A stretch of DNA of 63,641 nucleotides, taken from positions 1-63,641 of the forward strand of contig NZ_FZOD01000058.1 in assembly GCF_900188345.1 (NCBI RefSeq), written 5' to 3'. Both the position numbers and the translations under genes were made by a program. This stretch comes from Streptosporangium subroseum. GTDB taxonomy: Bacteria; Actinomycetota; Actinomycetes; Streptosporangiales; Streptosporangiaceae. Each line of letters starts with the position of its first letter. The first letter of the stretch is position 1. The notes below the pieces were generated by a model that had not been told where the DNA came from, did no database searches, and was given only the letters and a program-made list of their open reading frames with translations. Shown one piece after another: positions 33,640 to 42,772 of this stretch.

Positions 33640-36435
33640 TCACTTCACCAATACCGGGGCGGGATGTGTGGCGACGGGATGCGTCAGCGTCACCTGGACC
33701 GCGGTGACCTTGTACTCGGGACAGTTGGTCGCCCAGTCCGAGTTCTCGGTGGTCACCACGTTGGCGCCCGTCACGGGGTGGTGGAAGGTCGTGTAGACCA
33801 CCCCGACCGGCATCCGATCGTCGATCTTGACCCGCAGGCTGGTCTCCCCGATCCGGCTGGCCAGCGCCACGGTGTCGCCGTCGCGGATACCGCGCACCTC
33901 GGCGTCGTGCGGGTGCATCTCCAGGAGGTCCTCCGGGTGCCAGGCCGAGTTTCCGGTGCGCCGGGTCTGGGCGCCCACGTTGTACTGGGACAGGATGCGC
34001 CCGGTGGTCAGGATCAGGGGATACTTCCGGGTGCTGCGCTCCTGGGTCGGAACGTAGACGGTCTCCATGAACCGGCCCCTGCCCCGGACGAACCCGTCGA
34101 TGTGCATGATCGGCGTGCCCTCGGGCGCGCCCTCGTTGCAGGGCCACTGCACGCTGCCGACCTCGTCGAGCTTGGCGAACGACACCCCCGAGAAGGTGGG
34201 CGTGGTCATCGCGATCTCGTCCATGATCTGGGAGGAGTCGTCGTACTTCATCGGGTAGCCCATCGCCTGCGCGATCTCGCACACGATCTGCCACTCGTGC
34301 TTGCCGGTCTTGGGCGCCATCACCGGGCGCACCCGGTTGATGCGGCGCTCGGCGTTGGTGAACGTCCCGTTCTTCTCCAGGAAGGACGTGCCCGGCAGGA
34401 AGACGTGCGCGTACTTGGAGGTCTCGTTGAGGAAGAGGTCCTGGACCACCACCAGGTCCATGGACGACAGGGCGCCCGTGACGTGCTTGGTGTTCGGGTC
34501 CGACTGGACGATGTCCTCTCCCTGCACGAACAGCGCCCGGAAGGAGCCGTCGACCGCCGCGTCGAACATGTTGGGGATGCGCAGGCCCGGCTCGGACTGC
34601 AGTACGGCGCCCCACAGCGTCTCGAAGGTGCTGCGGACCGCGTCGTCGGACACGTGGCGGTAGCCCGGCAGCTCGTGCGGGAAGGAGCCCATGTCGCACG
34701 ACCCCTGCACGTTGTTCTGCCCGCGCAGCGGGTTCACCCCGACGCCTTCGCGGCCGATGTTGCCGGTCGCCATGGCGAGGTTGGCCATGCCCATCACCAT
34801 GGTCGAGCCCTGGCTGTGCTCGGTGACCCCGAGGCCGTACATGATGGTCGCGTTGCGCGCGCCGGCGTAGAGGCGGGTCGCCGCCCGCAGGTCGGCGGCC
34901 GGAATGCCGGTGATCTCCTCGACCGCCTCGGGGCTGTGCTCGGGGTCCGCGATGAACCGCTCCCACTCCGAGAAGTCCTCGCAGCGCTCCGCGACGAACT
35001 CGCGGTCCACGAGGCCCTCGGTCACCACGACGTGCCCCATGGCGTTGATCAGCGCCACGTTGGTGCCGGGCATCACCCGCAGGTGGTGCTGGGCCTCGAC
35101 GTGCGGGGATCGCACCAGGTCAATCTTGCGGGGGTCGGCGACGATGAGCTGGGCGCCCTTGCGCAGCCTGCGCTTGATCCGCGAGGCGAACACCGGGTGG
35201 GCGTCGGTCGGATTGGCGCCGATGACCAGGATGACGTCCGCCTGGTCGACGGACTTGAAGTCCTGGGTGCCGGCCGAGGTGCCGTAGGTCTGCTTCAGGC
35301 CGTAGCCGGTCGGGGAGTGGCAGACCCGGGCGCAGGTGTCCACGTTGTTGTTGCCGAAGGCCGCGCGCACCATCTTCTGGACGGCGTAGACCTCCTCGTT
35401 GGTGCAGCGCGATGAGGTGATGCCGCCGATCGCGCCCATACCGTGCAGGCTCTGGATCTCCAGCATGCGCCGGCCGACGTATCCGATGGCCTCCTCCCAC
35501 TCCACCTCCCGCCACGGGTCGGTGATCCGCTCGCGCATCATCGGCTTGAGCTGGCGGTCGGGATGGGAGGCGTAACCGAAGGCGAACCGGCCCTTGACGC
35601 AGGAGTGTCCCTCGTTGGCCTTGCCGTCCTTGTAGGGGACCATGCGGACGACCTCGTCGCCGCGCAGCTCGGCCTTGAAGGAGCAGCCCACGCCGCAGTA
35701 CGCGCAGGTGGTGAGCACGGTACGGTTCGGCATGCCCAGCTGGACCACGGAGCGTTCCTGCAGCGTGGACGTCGGGCAGGCCTGCACGCAGGCGCCGCAG
35801 GACACGCAGTCGGACTCCATGAAGGTGCCGCCCGCGCCCGCGGCGATCTTCGTGTCGAACCCGCGGCCCTCAAGCGTCAGGGCGAAGGTGCCCTGCACCT
35901 CGTCGCAGGCACGTACGCAGCGAGAGCAGGCGATGCACTTGCTGGCGTCGAAGTCGAAGTAGGGGTTGGAGCTGTCGGTCGGCTCGTCGAGGTGGTTCTC
36001 ACCGTCGAAGCCGTAGCGGACCTCGCGCAGGCCGACGACCCCGGCCATGTCCTGCAGCTCGCAGTCGCCGTTGGCCGGGCAGGTCAGGCAGTCCAGCGGG
36101 TGGTCGGAGATGTACAGCTCCATGACCCCGCGGCGCAGCTCGGCCAGCTTGGGCGTCTGGGTGCGTACCTTCATCCCGGGCGCCACCGGCGTGGTGCACG
36201 ACGCGGGGGAGCCCTTGCGACCGTCGATGTCCACCAGGCACAGACGACAGGACCCGAAGGGCTCGAGGTTGTCGGTGGCGCACAGCTTGGGGATGTCGAT
36301 GCCGACCTCGGCGGCGGCGCGCAGGACCGAGGTTCCCTCGGGAACCGTCACGGTCTTGCCGTCGATCTCCACGGCCACGGTCGCCTCACCCGGTCGCGCC
36401 GGAGTGCCGTAGTCCTTCTCCTTGATCAGGCTCAT
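33640..36435 (-). CDS. fdsA: NAD-dependent formate dehydrogenase alpha (catalytic) subunit
   Basis: The 931-residue molybdenum/bis-MGD enzyme oxidises formate to CO2. The N-terminal 2Fe-2S domain has Cys in LCATDNLEPFGSCRLC and PASC. A His-ligated 4Fe-4S site follows (HPLDCLTCPANGDC), then two ferredoxin-type 4Fe-4S motifs (CIACSRCVRAC and CVSCGACVQAC). The catalytic domain's own 4Fe-4S cluster is CAYCGVGC. Mo is ligated by Cys372 in ARVCHSPTGYG, so it is the Cys form and no selenocysteine is needed. The C-terminal molybdopterin-dinucleotide domain ends near GANVVTTENSDWATNCPEYK. It is translationally coupled to fdsB by an ATGA overlap at 36432-36435. Confidence 0.95.
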   Translation of the reverse strand: MSLIKEKDYGTPARPGEATVAVEIDGKTVTVPEGTSVLRAAAEVGIDIPKLCATDNLEPFGSCRLCLVDIDGRKGSPASCTTPVAPGMKVRTQTPKLAELRRGVMELYISDHPLDCLTCPANGDCELQDMAGVVGLREVRYGFDGENHLDEPTDSSNPYFDFDASKCIACSRCVRACDEVQGTFALTLEGRGFDTKIAAGAGGTFMESDCVSCGACVQACPTSTLQERSVVQLGMPNRTVLTTCAYCGVGCSFKAELRGDEVVRMVPYKDGKANEGHSCVKGRFAFGYASHPDRQLKPMMRERITDPWREVEWEEAIGYVGRRMLEIQSLHGMGAIGGITSSRCTNEEVYAVQKMVRAAFGNNNVDTCARVCHSPTGYGLKQTYGTSAGTQDFKSVDQADVILVIGANPTDAHPVFASRIKRRLRKGAQLIVADPRKIDLVRSPHVEAQHHLRVMPGTNVALINAMGHVVVTEGLVDREFVAERCEDFSEWERFIADPEHSPEAVEEITGIPAADLRAATRLYAGARNATIMYGLGVTEHSQGSTMVMGMANLAMATGNIGREGVGVNPLRGQNNVQGSCDMGSFPHELPGYRHVSDDAVRSTFETLWGAVLQSEPGLRIPNMFDAAVDGSFRALFVQGEDIVQSDPNTKHVTGALSSMDLVVVQDLFLNETSKYAHVFLPGTSFLEKNGTFTNAERRINRVRPVMAPKTGKHEWQIVCEIAQAMGYPMKYDDSSQIMDEIAMTTPTFSGVSFAKLDEVGSVQWPCNEGAPEGTPIMHIDGFVRGRGRFMETVYVPTQERSTRKYPLILTTGRILSQYNVGAQTRRTGNSAWHPEDLLEMHPHDAEVRGIRDGDTVALASRIGETSLRVKIDDRMPVGVVYTTFHHPVTGANVVTTENSDWATNCPEYKVTAVQVTLTHPVATHPAPVLVK

Positions 36436-37991
36436 CGCTGTTCCTCCGTCGTCGTTCCGAAGTCACCGGGGAAGTGCGCGAGGGCGCTCTTCACCGGCAT
36501 CGGGGTCAGGCCGCCCATCGCGCAGAGGGAGCCCTCGGTCATCAGGTCACACAGGTCGTTGAGGAGCTTCAGGTTGGCCGGCCGGTCCTCACCCGCGACG
36601 ATCCGGTCGATGACCTCCACTCCGCGCACCGCCCCGATCCGGCAGGGGGTGCATTTGCCGCACGACTCGGCGGCGCAGAACTCCATGGCGAACCGTGCCT
36701 GGCCCGCCATGTCCACGGTGTCGTCGAAGACCACCACACCGCCGTGGCCGACCATCGCGTTCGCCGCGGCGAACGCCTCGTAGTCCATGGGCAGGTCGAA
36801 CCGGGACGTGGGCAGGTAGGCCCCGAGCGGTCCGCCGACCTGGACGGTCCGCACCGGCCGTCCCGACCGGGTGCCGCCGCCGTAGCCCTCCACCAGCTCG
36901 CCGAGAGTGATGCCGAAGGCGGTCTCCACGATGCCGCCCCGGGCGACGTTGCCCCCGAGCTGGAAGACCTGGGTGCCCCGGGAACGGCCCACGCCGTGGC
37001 GGGCGAAGGCCTCCGCGCCGTCGGCCAGGATCATCGGCACCGAGCCGAGGGTGAGGACGTTGTTGACCACGGTCGGCTTGCCGAACAGGCCTTCCAGCGC
37101 CGGGATCGGCGGCTTGGCGCGGACCATGCCGCGCTTGCCCTCCAGGCTCTCCAGCATGGAGGTCTCCTCGCCGCAGATGTACGCGCCCCCGCCGACCCGG
37201 ACGAACAGGTCGAAGGAGAGCTCGGAGCCGAGGATGTTCCGGCCGAGCCAGCCCCGCGTGTAGGCGATCTCGATCGCCGTCCGCAGCGTGGCCACCGCGT
37301 CCGGATACTCCGAGCGGATGTAGATGTAGCCTTCCTGGGCGCCGGCCGCCCAGGCGGCGATCGTCATGCCCTCGATGAGGGTGAACGGGTCGCCCTCCAT
37401 CAGCATCCGGTCGGCGAAGGTGCCGCTGTCGCCCTCGTCGGCGTTGCAGCAGACGAACTTCAGGGCCGACTCGGCCTGCTGGACCGTCTTCCACTTGATG
37501 CCGGCGGGGAATCCGGCGCCCCCGCGGCCGCGCAACCCGGACTCGGTGACCTCGGCGACGACCTCCTCGGGGGTGAGGGACAGGGCGCGCCGCAGCCCGG
37601 CCATCCCGCCGTGCGCGGTGTAGTCCTCGGCGGAGAGCGGATCGACGACACCGACCCGCGCGAAGGTGACCCGTGTCTGATCACGCAACCAGTCGATGTC
37701 CTCGACCGGGCCGAGACGCAGGCGATGCTCCGCGCCGTCGAGCATCCCCGCCGCGACCAGCTCTTCGACGTCTTCCGGAGCGACCGGGCCGTACGCGATC
37801 CGGCCGGCGGCGGTGGCCACCTCGACCAGCGGTTCGAGCCACAGCATGCCGCGGGAGCCCGTACGGACGACGCGGATCGGGCGACCGGCCGCCGTGGCGG
37901 CGACGCCCTCGGCGACCTCGTCGGCGCCCACGGAGCGGGCCGCGGAGTCGCGGGGCACGTAGACGGTCACGGTCTCATCCGGGCCGCTCAT
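36432..37991 (-). CDS. fdsB: NAD-dependent formate dehydrogenase beta subunit (NuoF-like)
   Basis: The 519-residue flavoprotein subunit transfers electrons from the Fe-S chain to NAD. A thioredoxin-like 2Fe-2S-type N-terminal domain (1-120) has lost the Cys ligands. The NuoF core follows, with the FMN/NADH motif GLRGRGGAGFPAGIKWK, CNADEGDSGTFADR and GGGAYICGEETSMLESLEG. The C-terminal 4Fe-4S motif is ESCGKCTPCRIG, with the late Cys in GSLCAMG. It is homologous to respiratory complex I subunit NuoF and to hydrogenase HoxF. It overlaps fdsG (ATGA at 37988-37991) and fdsA, so the four genes form one tight operon. Confidence 0.94.
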   Translation of the reverse strand: MSGPDETVTVYVPRDSAARSVGADEVAEGVAATAAGRPIRVVRTGSRGMLWLEPLVEVATAAGRIAYGPVAPEDVEELVAAGMLDGAEHRLRLGPVEDIDWLRDQTRVTFARVGVVDPLSAEDYTAHGGMAGLRRALSLTPEEVVAEVTESGLRGRGGAGFPAGIKWKTVQQAESALKFVCCNADEGDSGTFADRMLMEGDPFTLIEGMTIAAWAAGAQEGYIYIRSEYPDAVATLRTAIEIAYTRGWLGRNILGSELSFDLFVRVGGGAYICGEETSMLESLEGKRGMVRAKPPIPALEGLFGKPTVVNNVLTLGSVPMILADGAEAFARHGVGRSRGTQVFQLGGNVARGGIVETAFGITLGELVEGYGGGTRSGRPVRTVQVGGPLGAYLPTSRFDLPMDYEAFAAANAMVGHGGVVVFDDTVDMAGQARFAMEFCAAESCGKCTPCRIGAVRGVEVIDRIVAGEDRPANLKLLNDLCDLMTEGSLCAMGGLTPMPVKSALAHFPGDFGTTTEEQR

Positions 37992-38461
37992 GCGTTCACG
38001 TCCAGCAGGCGGTCCAGCTGCTGCGGGCTGACCCGGCCGTACAGCCGGTCGTCGACCTGGACCGATGGGCCGATCGCGCAGTTGCCGAGGCAGAAGACCT
38101 GCTCCAGGGTGACCGCGCCGTCCTCGGTCGTCTCACCGAAGGTGACACCGAGCCGGGCCTGGGCCTGGTCCGCCAACTTCGCCGCGCCCACCGCCTGGCA
38201 CGCCTCGGCCCGGCAGATCCGCACCGTCCTGCGTCCGGGCAGGGTCTGCCGGAAGTCGTGATAGAAGGTGACAACGCCGTGGACGTCGGCCCTCGACAGG
38301 TTCAGCTCGTCGGCTAAGATGGGGATCACCGCCGGATCGACATAGCCTAGATCTTCCATGACGGCGTGGAGAATCGGCAGCAGAGCACCCCGTTTGTCAC
38401 GATGCTCCGCGACGATCGAACGCACCTGATCTTCCAGGGATCGCGTTGGCAATGACGTCAT
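37988..38461 (-). CDS. fdsG: NAD-dependent formate dehydrogenase gamma subunit (NuoE-like)
   Basis: The 157-residue 2Fe-2S subunit has the NuoE/thioredoxin-like fold: a helical N-terminus (LLPILHAVMEDLGYVDPAVI), VHGVVTFYHDFR, and the four cluster ligands in CRAEACQ and VFCLGNCAIGP. The start is ATG at 38461, where GGAAGGG lies 6 bases upstream; the longer frame to 38668 has no family homology. It is the first gene of the fds operon. The 263-base upstream gap carries a LysR-like inverted repeat and then the LysR gene, transcribed in the same direction. Confidence 0.94.
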   Translation of the reverse strand: MTSLPTRSLEDQVRSIVAEHRDKRGALLPILHAVMEDLGYVDPAVIPILADELNLSRADVHGVVTFYHDFRQTLPGRRTVRICRAEACQAVGAAKLADQAQARLGVTFGETTEDGAVTLEQVFCLGNCAIGPSVQVDDRLYGRVSPQQLDRLLDVNA

Positions 38462-38537
38462 GGCCAGCCCTTCCGATAATAAGACCCTCGCAAATGCAAG
38501 GTCATGCATTTTCCGTCGCGCGTCCAATCGTTTTCTG

Positions 38538-38551
38538 CTATTGCATGATAG
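38538..38551 (-). promoter_or_regulatory. LysR-type binding motif upstream of the fds operon
   Basis: CTATTGCATGATAG (CTAT-6-ATAG) fits the interrupted T-N11-A dyad of LysR regulators, with a further half-like CTATCA at about 38559. It lies about 80 bases upstream of fdsG and downstream of the LysR gene, as expected for its target promoter. The rest of 38462-38724 shows no gene. Confidence 0.5.
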
Positions 38552-38724
38552 ACGCCGCCTATCACCCCTGCTCAGACGGGTGCGGATGCGTTCGCGACCT
38601 CTCCTCCCTCGGAGGAGGCCCCGATATTCGGCCCCGCATTCTTTGAACAGGTTAGGCGAAGACGCCATTTACGGGCGGACGGCGCCGGATCCGGCCACCG
38701 GGTGGTTCACGAGGGTCATGAGGG

Positions 38725-39648
38725 CTATGTGAGGTGCTGGTGCACCAGCCGGTCAAGCTCGTCGCGGAGATCGAGTTCGCGGGTGACGTCCAGCAGGGCT
38801 CGGGCCAGGACGGGTTCGGGACTGCGGTCGGCGACCACCAGGCCGATCCTGGGCGCCTGCGCCGGCCTTTCCATCCGGACCACCCGCATGCCGTCGGGGA
38901 CGCCGAACATGTACAGCCAGGCGTGTGCGATCACGCTGGACCACCGGTGCGTGGCGACGTGGGCGTACAGGGCCGAGACCGTGTCGGTCTCGATGACCGG
39001 GACGGGGGTGGTCCCGAATTCGCGGAAGATGCCGTCCAGGATGCGCCGGTTGCGCATCTCGGGGGACAGGAGGCAGAGCGGAAGGGCGGCGAGTTCGGCC
39101 CAGCGCACCACCGTCCGGTCGGCCAGCTCCCCGTCGTCCGGGGTGAGGAGGAGATAGCGCTCCTCGTACAGCGGGGTGCCCCGGACGCCGCCGAGTTCCT
39201 CGTCGTCGAGGTAGGTCATGGCCACGTCGATCTCGAACTCCGCCAGCTGCCGGTTGATCTCGCGGGAGGAGAGCGAGGTGAGGGAGACCCGGGCATGCGG
39301 GTGCCGTTCGCAGAAGGGGGAGGTCAGCAGGGAGGCGGCGGTCAGCGCGGTGGGGATCGCCGCGATGTGCAGCGTGCCCGACAGGCTTCCGCGCATCGTG
39401 GACAGGTCCTGCCGCAGCGCGTCGCACTCGGCGAGGATGCGCTGCGCCCACAGCAGCGCCCGCTCGCCTTCCGGGGTGAGCCCGGAGAACCGCTGACCGC
39501 GCTGGACGAGGGGCACGCCGAGATCGCGTTCGAGCTTGCGAATGGCCGCCGACAGGGAGGGCTGAGAGACGTGACAGGCCGCGGCCGCCCGAGCGAAGTG
39601 CCGCTCCTTGGCCAGTGCCACCAGATATTCCAGCTCACGCAACAACAC
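38725..39648 (-). CDS. LysR family regulator, probable activator of the fds operon
   Basis: The 307-residue regulator has a winged HTH at 1-60 (LLRELEYLVALAKERHFARA, then CHVSQPSLSAAIRKLERDL) and a LysR effector domain at 85-300 (SGTLHIAAIPTALTAASLL, EEERYLLLTPDDGELA-like segments, IAHAWLYMFGVPDGM). The GTG at 39648 gives the standard MLLRELEYL start; the longer frame has no homology. It is encoded directly upstream of fdsGBAD in the same orientation. LysR proteins (FdsR) control fds operons in proteobacteria such as Cupriavidus, so the same role is inferred. The effector is probably formate. Confidence 0.9.
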   Translation of the reverse strand: MLLRELEYLVALAKERHFARAAAACHVSQPSLSAAIRKLERDLGVPLVQRGQRFSGLTPEGERALLWAQRILAECDALRQDLSTMRGSLSGTLHIAAIPTALTAASLLTSPFCERHPHARVSLTSLSSREINRQLAEFEIDVAMTYLDDEELGGVRGTPLYEERYLLLTPDDGELADRTVVRWAELAALPLCLLSPEMRNRRILDGIFREFGTTPVPVIETDTVSALYAHVATHRWSSVIAHAWLYMFGVPDGMRVVRMERPAQAPRIGLVVADRSPEPVLARALLDVTRELDLRDELDRLVHQHLT

Positions 39649-39754
39649 ATGAGCGAATATGCCCCGATCACACGCATGCCGTCTACATCGGCGTCGTCCG
39701 TCCGAGGTCTTCGGCAGGCGGCAGACCTCGGCCGCGCCCCAGCGCACCAGGGCG

Positions 39755-39790
39755 CCGCAGCGGTCCCCGACCCGTCGGGGACCGCTGCGG
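39755..39790 (-). terminator. Terminator of the AbgT gene
   Basis: A perfect 16-bp stem (CCGCAGCGGTCCCCGA and its complement) with a CCCG loop begins 7 bases past the stop of the transporter gene at 39797. Confidence 0.85.
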
Positions 39791-39796
39791 CCTGGG

Positions 39797-41362
39797 TCAG
39801 TTGACCGGGGCGCCCGGCCCCAGAGGGATGCCGAGGGCCCACCAGGCCAGGAAGAGCAGGGTCCAGACGGTGGTCATGGCGATGGCGAGCGGCAGGGTGT
39901 AGGAGGCGAGGGTGCCGATGCCGGCGTTCTTGCGGTAGCGCTGGAGGAAGCCCAGGGCCATCAGGAAGTACGGGCTCATCGGGGTGATGGCGGTGGAACC
40001 CGAGTCGGCGATGCGGAACAGGGCCTGGGTGGTCTCCGCGGGGACATGGACGAGCATCAGCATGGGGACCAGGACCGGTGCGGCCAGGGCCCACATGGCG
40101 GAGCCACTGGTGACCATGATGTTGACCAGGGTCAGCACGAGCAGGATGAGCAGGAAGACGACGACGATCGGCACACCGCTCTGCTTCAGCGCCTCCGCGG
40201 CGTTGACGGCCAGGACGTCTCCGATGTGGGTCCAGTCGAAGTAGGCGAGGAACTGGGCGATCGCGAAGAACAGGACGAGCACCGGCGCCATCTGCCTGAT
40301 GCCCTCCACCATCAGCTTCGGCACGTCACCGGGCTTGGTGATGGAGCCGGAGCGCATCCCGTAGACGATGCCGACGAGTCCGAACAGCAGGGCGACGATC
40401 GCGGCGATGCCGTCCAGGAGCGGGGACTGGACGATGCTGCCCCCCTCGCCTCGCAGCGGTGAGGACTCCGGCAGGATGATGGCGGTCAGGGCCACCAGGG
40501 CGGCCACGAGCGAGATCGCCGCGAACCGGAGGGCGGACCGCTCCCGTGCGCTGAGGTTGAGCTGCCCGATGTCTTCAAGGTCCACGTCGGGGTCGGCGTC
40601 GAGATCGGGCCGCTTGCTCAGGACGAACTTCGTCACCAGCGTGATGACGGCCGCCAGCACGAGGGACGAGACGATGTTGAAGTACCAGTTGCTCAGGGGC
40701 GACACGTAGGCGGCCTCCCCTCCGACGATCTTCGCGGCGGCGGTGGTGATGCCGGCGAAGATGGCGTCGTTGGGGGTGGGGATCGGGCTGGCGTCGTATC
40801 CGGAGGCGATGGAGGTGTAGGCGACGACGATGCCGAGGATCGGTGAGCGGCCGACGGCGCGGAAGGCCAGGCCGCCGAGGGGCACCAGGATGATGTAGGC
40901 GGCCGCCGACGCGACGTGGGCCACGGTGCCCGCGAAGGCGACCGCGAACACGACCCCGGAGGCGGGGACGCGGGAGACCCCGACCTTCATCAGCGCCGTG
41001 AGGAATCCGCTGCGTTCGGCCACCGCGACGCCCATGATGACCACGACGATGGTCGCCATGGGCGGGAACGAGGCGAAATTGTCGATCATCGTGGAGACGG
41101 CCATGGCCAGGCCGTCACCGCTGAGCAGGCTCCGGACCGCGACGGTCTCGCCGTCGCTGGGCGAGACCACGGAGACGCCCAGCCCGGTGAGGGCCGCGCT
41201 GAGGACGACGAGGATCGCGGAGAGGATCCAGAACAGCCAGAACGGGTGGGGTAGGGCGTTGCCGGCGCGTTCGACGACCGCCATCGCCCTGACGATGCGC
41301 GGCAGCGGGGGTTCGGCGGGTTCCCGCGATGTTTCCGGTGTCGCGGGACTGGGGGCGGACAT
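39797..41362 (-). CDS. AbgT family transporter
   Basis: The 521-residue integral membrane protein is of the AbgT (p-aminobenzoyl-glutamate transporter) family. About 11 hydrophobic segments are evident, including HPFWLFWILSAILVVLSAAL, PPMATIVVVIMGVAVAERSG, SNWYFNIVSSLVLAAVITLV and ALAAPVLVPMLMLVHVPAET. The family motifs SIASGYDASPIPTPNDAIFAG, in parts, and DSGSTAITPMSPYF are present. Members import p-aminobenzoyl-glutamate or export sulfonamides and other small molecules. The ATG at 41362 (MSAPSPATPET) has CGGAG 5 bases upstream; the frame continues upstream only as repetitive Pro/Arg-rich sequence. It lies downstream of esterase, creatininase and GntR genes on the same strand, which may define its substrate. 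Confidence 0.9.
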   Translation of the reverse strand: MSAPSPATPETSREPAEPPLPRIVRAMAVVERAGNALPHPFWLFWILSAILVVLSAALTGLGVSVVSPSDGETVAVRSLLSGDGLAMAVSTMIDNFASFPPMATIVVVIMGVAVAERSGFLTALMKVGVSRVPASGVVFAVAFAGTVAHVASAAAYIILVPLGGLAFRAVGRSPILGIVVAYTSIASGYDASPIPTPNDAIFAGITTAAAKIVGGEAAYVSPLSNWYFNIVSSLVLAAVITLVTKFVLSKRPDLDADPDVDLEDIGQLNLSARERSALRFAAISLVAALVALTAIILPESSPLRGEGGSIVQSPLLDGIAAIVALLFGLVGIVYGMRSGSITKPGDVPKLMVEGIRQMAPVLVLFFAIAQFLAYFDWTHIGDVLAVNAAEALKQSGVPIVVVFLLILLVLTLVNIMVTSGSAMWALAAPVLVPMLMLVHVPAETTQALFRIADSGSTAITPMSPYFLMALGFLQRYRKNAGIGTLASYTLPLAIAMTTVWTLLFLAWWALGIPLGPGAPVN

Positions 41363-41570
41363 GGCGGCTCCGTACGGGGGAAGGGCAGCCCGGCATGAAC
41401 GGGGTGCGGCTGTGGGGGAGGGGACGTCGGCGTCCCGCCCGCGGGGCGGGACGGCCGCGGCCGAGGGTGCGGCGATGGCGCGGAGGGGCGGATCGCCACA
41501 GGGCGTCAGGAGGCGGCCGCCGGGGACGGGAGTGGCGGCGCGTCGGATCCGGGAGGCGGGGACGGCTCGG

Positions 41571-41647
41571 GAGCTTGGGCCGGTGCCGGAGGGGCGGGGA
41601 GTGGCGGGGGCTGCTCGGGGGCTTGGGCTGATGCCGGAGGGGCGGGG
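41571..41647. repeat. Degenerate direct repeat in intergenic DNA
   Basis: Two 29-base segments sharing GCTTGGGCYGRTGCCGGAGG and a following GGGCGGGG lie at 41571 and 41619, 48 bases apart, with weaker GC-rich echoes either side. They lie in the 313-base gap between the esterase and the AbgT gene, which otherwise holds nothing recognisable and reads as low-complexity Pro-rich sequence on the minus strand. Confidence 0.7.
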
Positions 41648-41675
41648 TTGGCTCGGGTGGTGTCGAAGGGGTGGG

Positions 41676-42659
41676 TCAGTGATTCGCGGTGCGGGGCAGC
41701 CGGTGGCGGCGCAGGAAATCCCACAGGACCTGGTGCGCTTCGATGGTCTGGGTGGTGTATCCGCCGCCGCTGTAGATGTCGGCGCCCGGCCAGGTGTGGC
41801 CACCTCCGGTGACCGCGACGTGCTGGACCTCGGCTCCCTTGTCGCAGCCCACCCAGCGGGAGACCGTGATGTCGGGTCCGGTCACCCGGTCGCGAACTCG
41901 CTTCGCGCAGTTGTCACGCTGTGCCCACGCGGCGACCCAGTCGGGGATGGCCGGCAGGCCCCGGTCGGCGTCCCCGGTGTAGGGAATCGTGGCGTCGCCC
42001 GTCCCGTGGAAGTCGATGACCGGCACGGGGCGGGAGGGACGGCAGTCCTGGCCGGTGGCGGGATAGAAGGCCCCGGCCACCGGGGCGATCGCGGCGATCC
42101 GATCCGCCATGCGGCAGGCGAGCAGGCCGATGAACCCGGCGCCGTTGGACTTGCCCGTGGCGTACACGCGTCGCTGATCGACGCAGAGCCGGTCCTCCAG
42201 CGTGTTCAGCAGATCCGAGGTGAACGCGACGTCGTCCACACCGGGCGCCTCGTAGGGCGCGCCCTGCCAGGCCTGCCGGTCGCCGTCGCCGGTGCCGATG
42301 ACGCCGTTGGGGTAGGCCACGACGGCGGGGAGCGTGGAGAGCTTGGAGAACTCCTCGGTTCCGGCGCCCGTGTTGCCGCGCCCGTGGAAGGCGAGGACCA
42401 ACGGCCACGCGCGGCGGGGGGTGTAGTTCGGCGGAAGATGAAGCTGATAGGTCCGCTCGATGCCCTGACTGGTCATGGAGTGCAGGACGCTCGTGCCGGG
42501 CGTCTGGGGCGCCGGTGTGCGGCACCCGCCGGACCGGGTCGTCGCGGCTTCGGTGTTCGAGGTGGCGGCGTACGCGGGGGCGAGCGTGCCGCCCAGCAGT
42601 ACGAGCCCGGCGGTTGCCGTCGCGGTGAGGGTGCGTAGGAGAACTCTCGCGCCTGTCAT
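41676..42659 (-). CDS. Secreted PHB-depolymerase/feruloyl-esterase-like (CE1) hydrolase
   Basis: The 327-residue exported alpha/beta hydrolase has a signal peptide at 1-31 (TATATAGLVLLGGTLAPAYA). The LpqC/CE1 fold contains PLVLAFHGRGNTG (oxyanion region), the nucleophile Ser in VYATGKSNGAGFIG, Asp in VIDFHGTGDATIPY and His in TGGGHTWPG. Cys in SGGCRTP, DRLCVD, LACRM, QDCRP and NCAKR suggest disulphides. The substrate may be poly-3-hydroxybutyrate oligomers or feruloyl/acetyl xylan esters; the sequence does not decide. It is in the same orientation as the creatininase and AbgT genes but 113 bases from the former, so it may have its own promoter. Confidence 0.85.
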   Translation of the reverse strand: MTGARVLLRTLTATATAGLVLLGGTLAPAYAATSNTEAATTRSGGCRTPAPQTPGTSVLHSMTSQGIERTYQLHLPPNYTPRRAWPLVLAFHGRGNTGAGTEEFSKLSTLPAVVAYPNGVIGTGDGDRQAWQGAPYEAPGVDDVAFTSDLLNTLEDRLCVDQRRVYATGKSNGAGFIGLLACRMADRIAAIAPVAGAFYPATGQDCRPSRPVPVIDFHGTGDATIPYTGDADRGLPAIPDWVAAWAQRDNCAKRVRDRVTGPDITVSRWVGCDKGAEVQHVAVTGGGHTWPGADIYSGGGYTTQTIEAHQVLWDFLRRHRLPRTANH

Positions 42660-42772
42660 GGGGGGCTCCTGTCGTCGGCCGCGTCCGTGCGGCCGTTGGG
42701 GGGTTTTGTGACAGCACTCACCGCCGTACGTGCGGTGCGCACGCCGGTGAGCGGTGATGGGCTGGAACGGGG

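Noticed and set aside
33640..36435. Selenocysteine formate dehydrogenase
   Set aside because: The Mo-ligand codon is TGC (Cys372); there is no in-frame TGA and no SECIS-like need.
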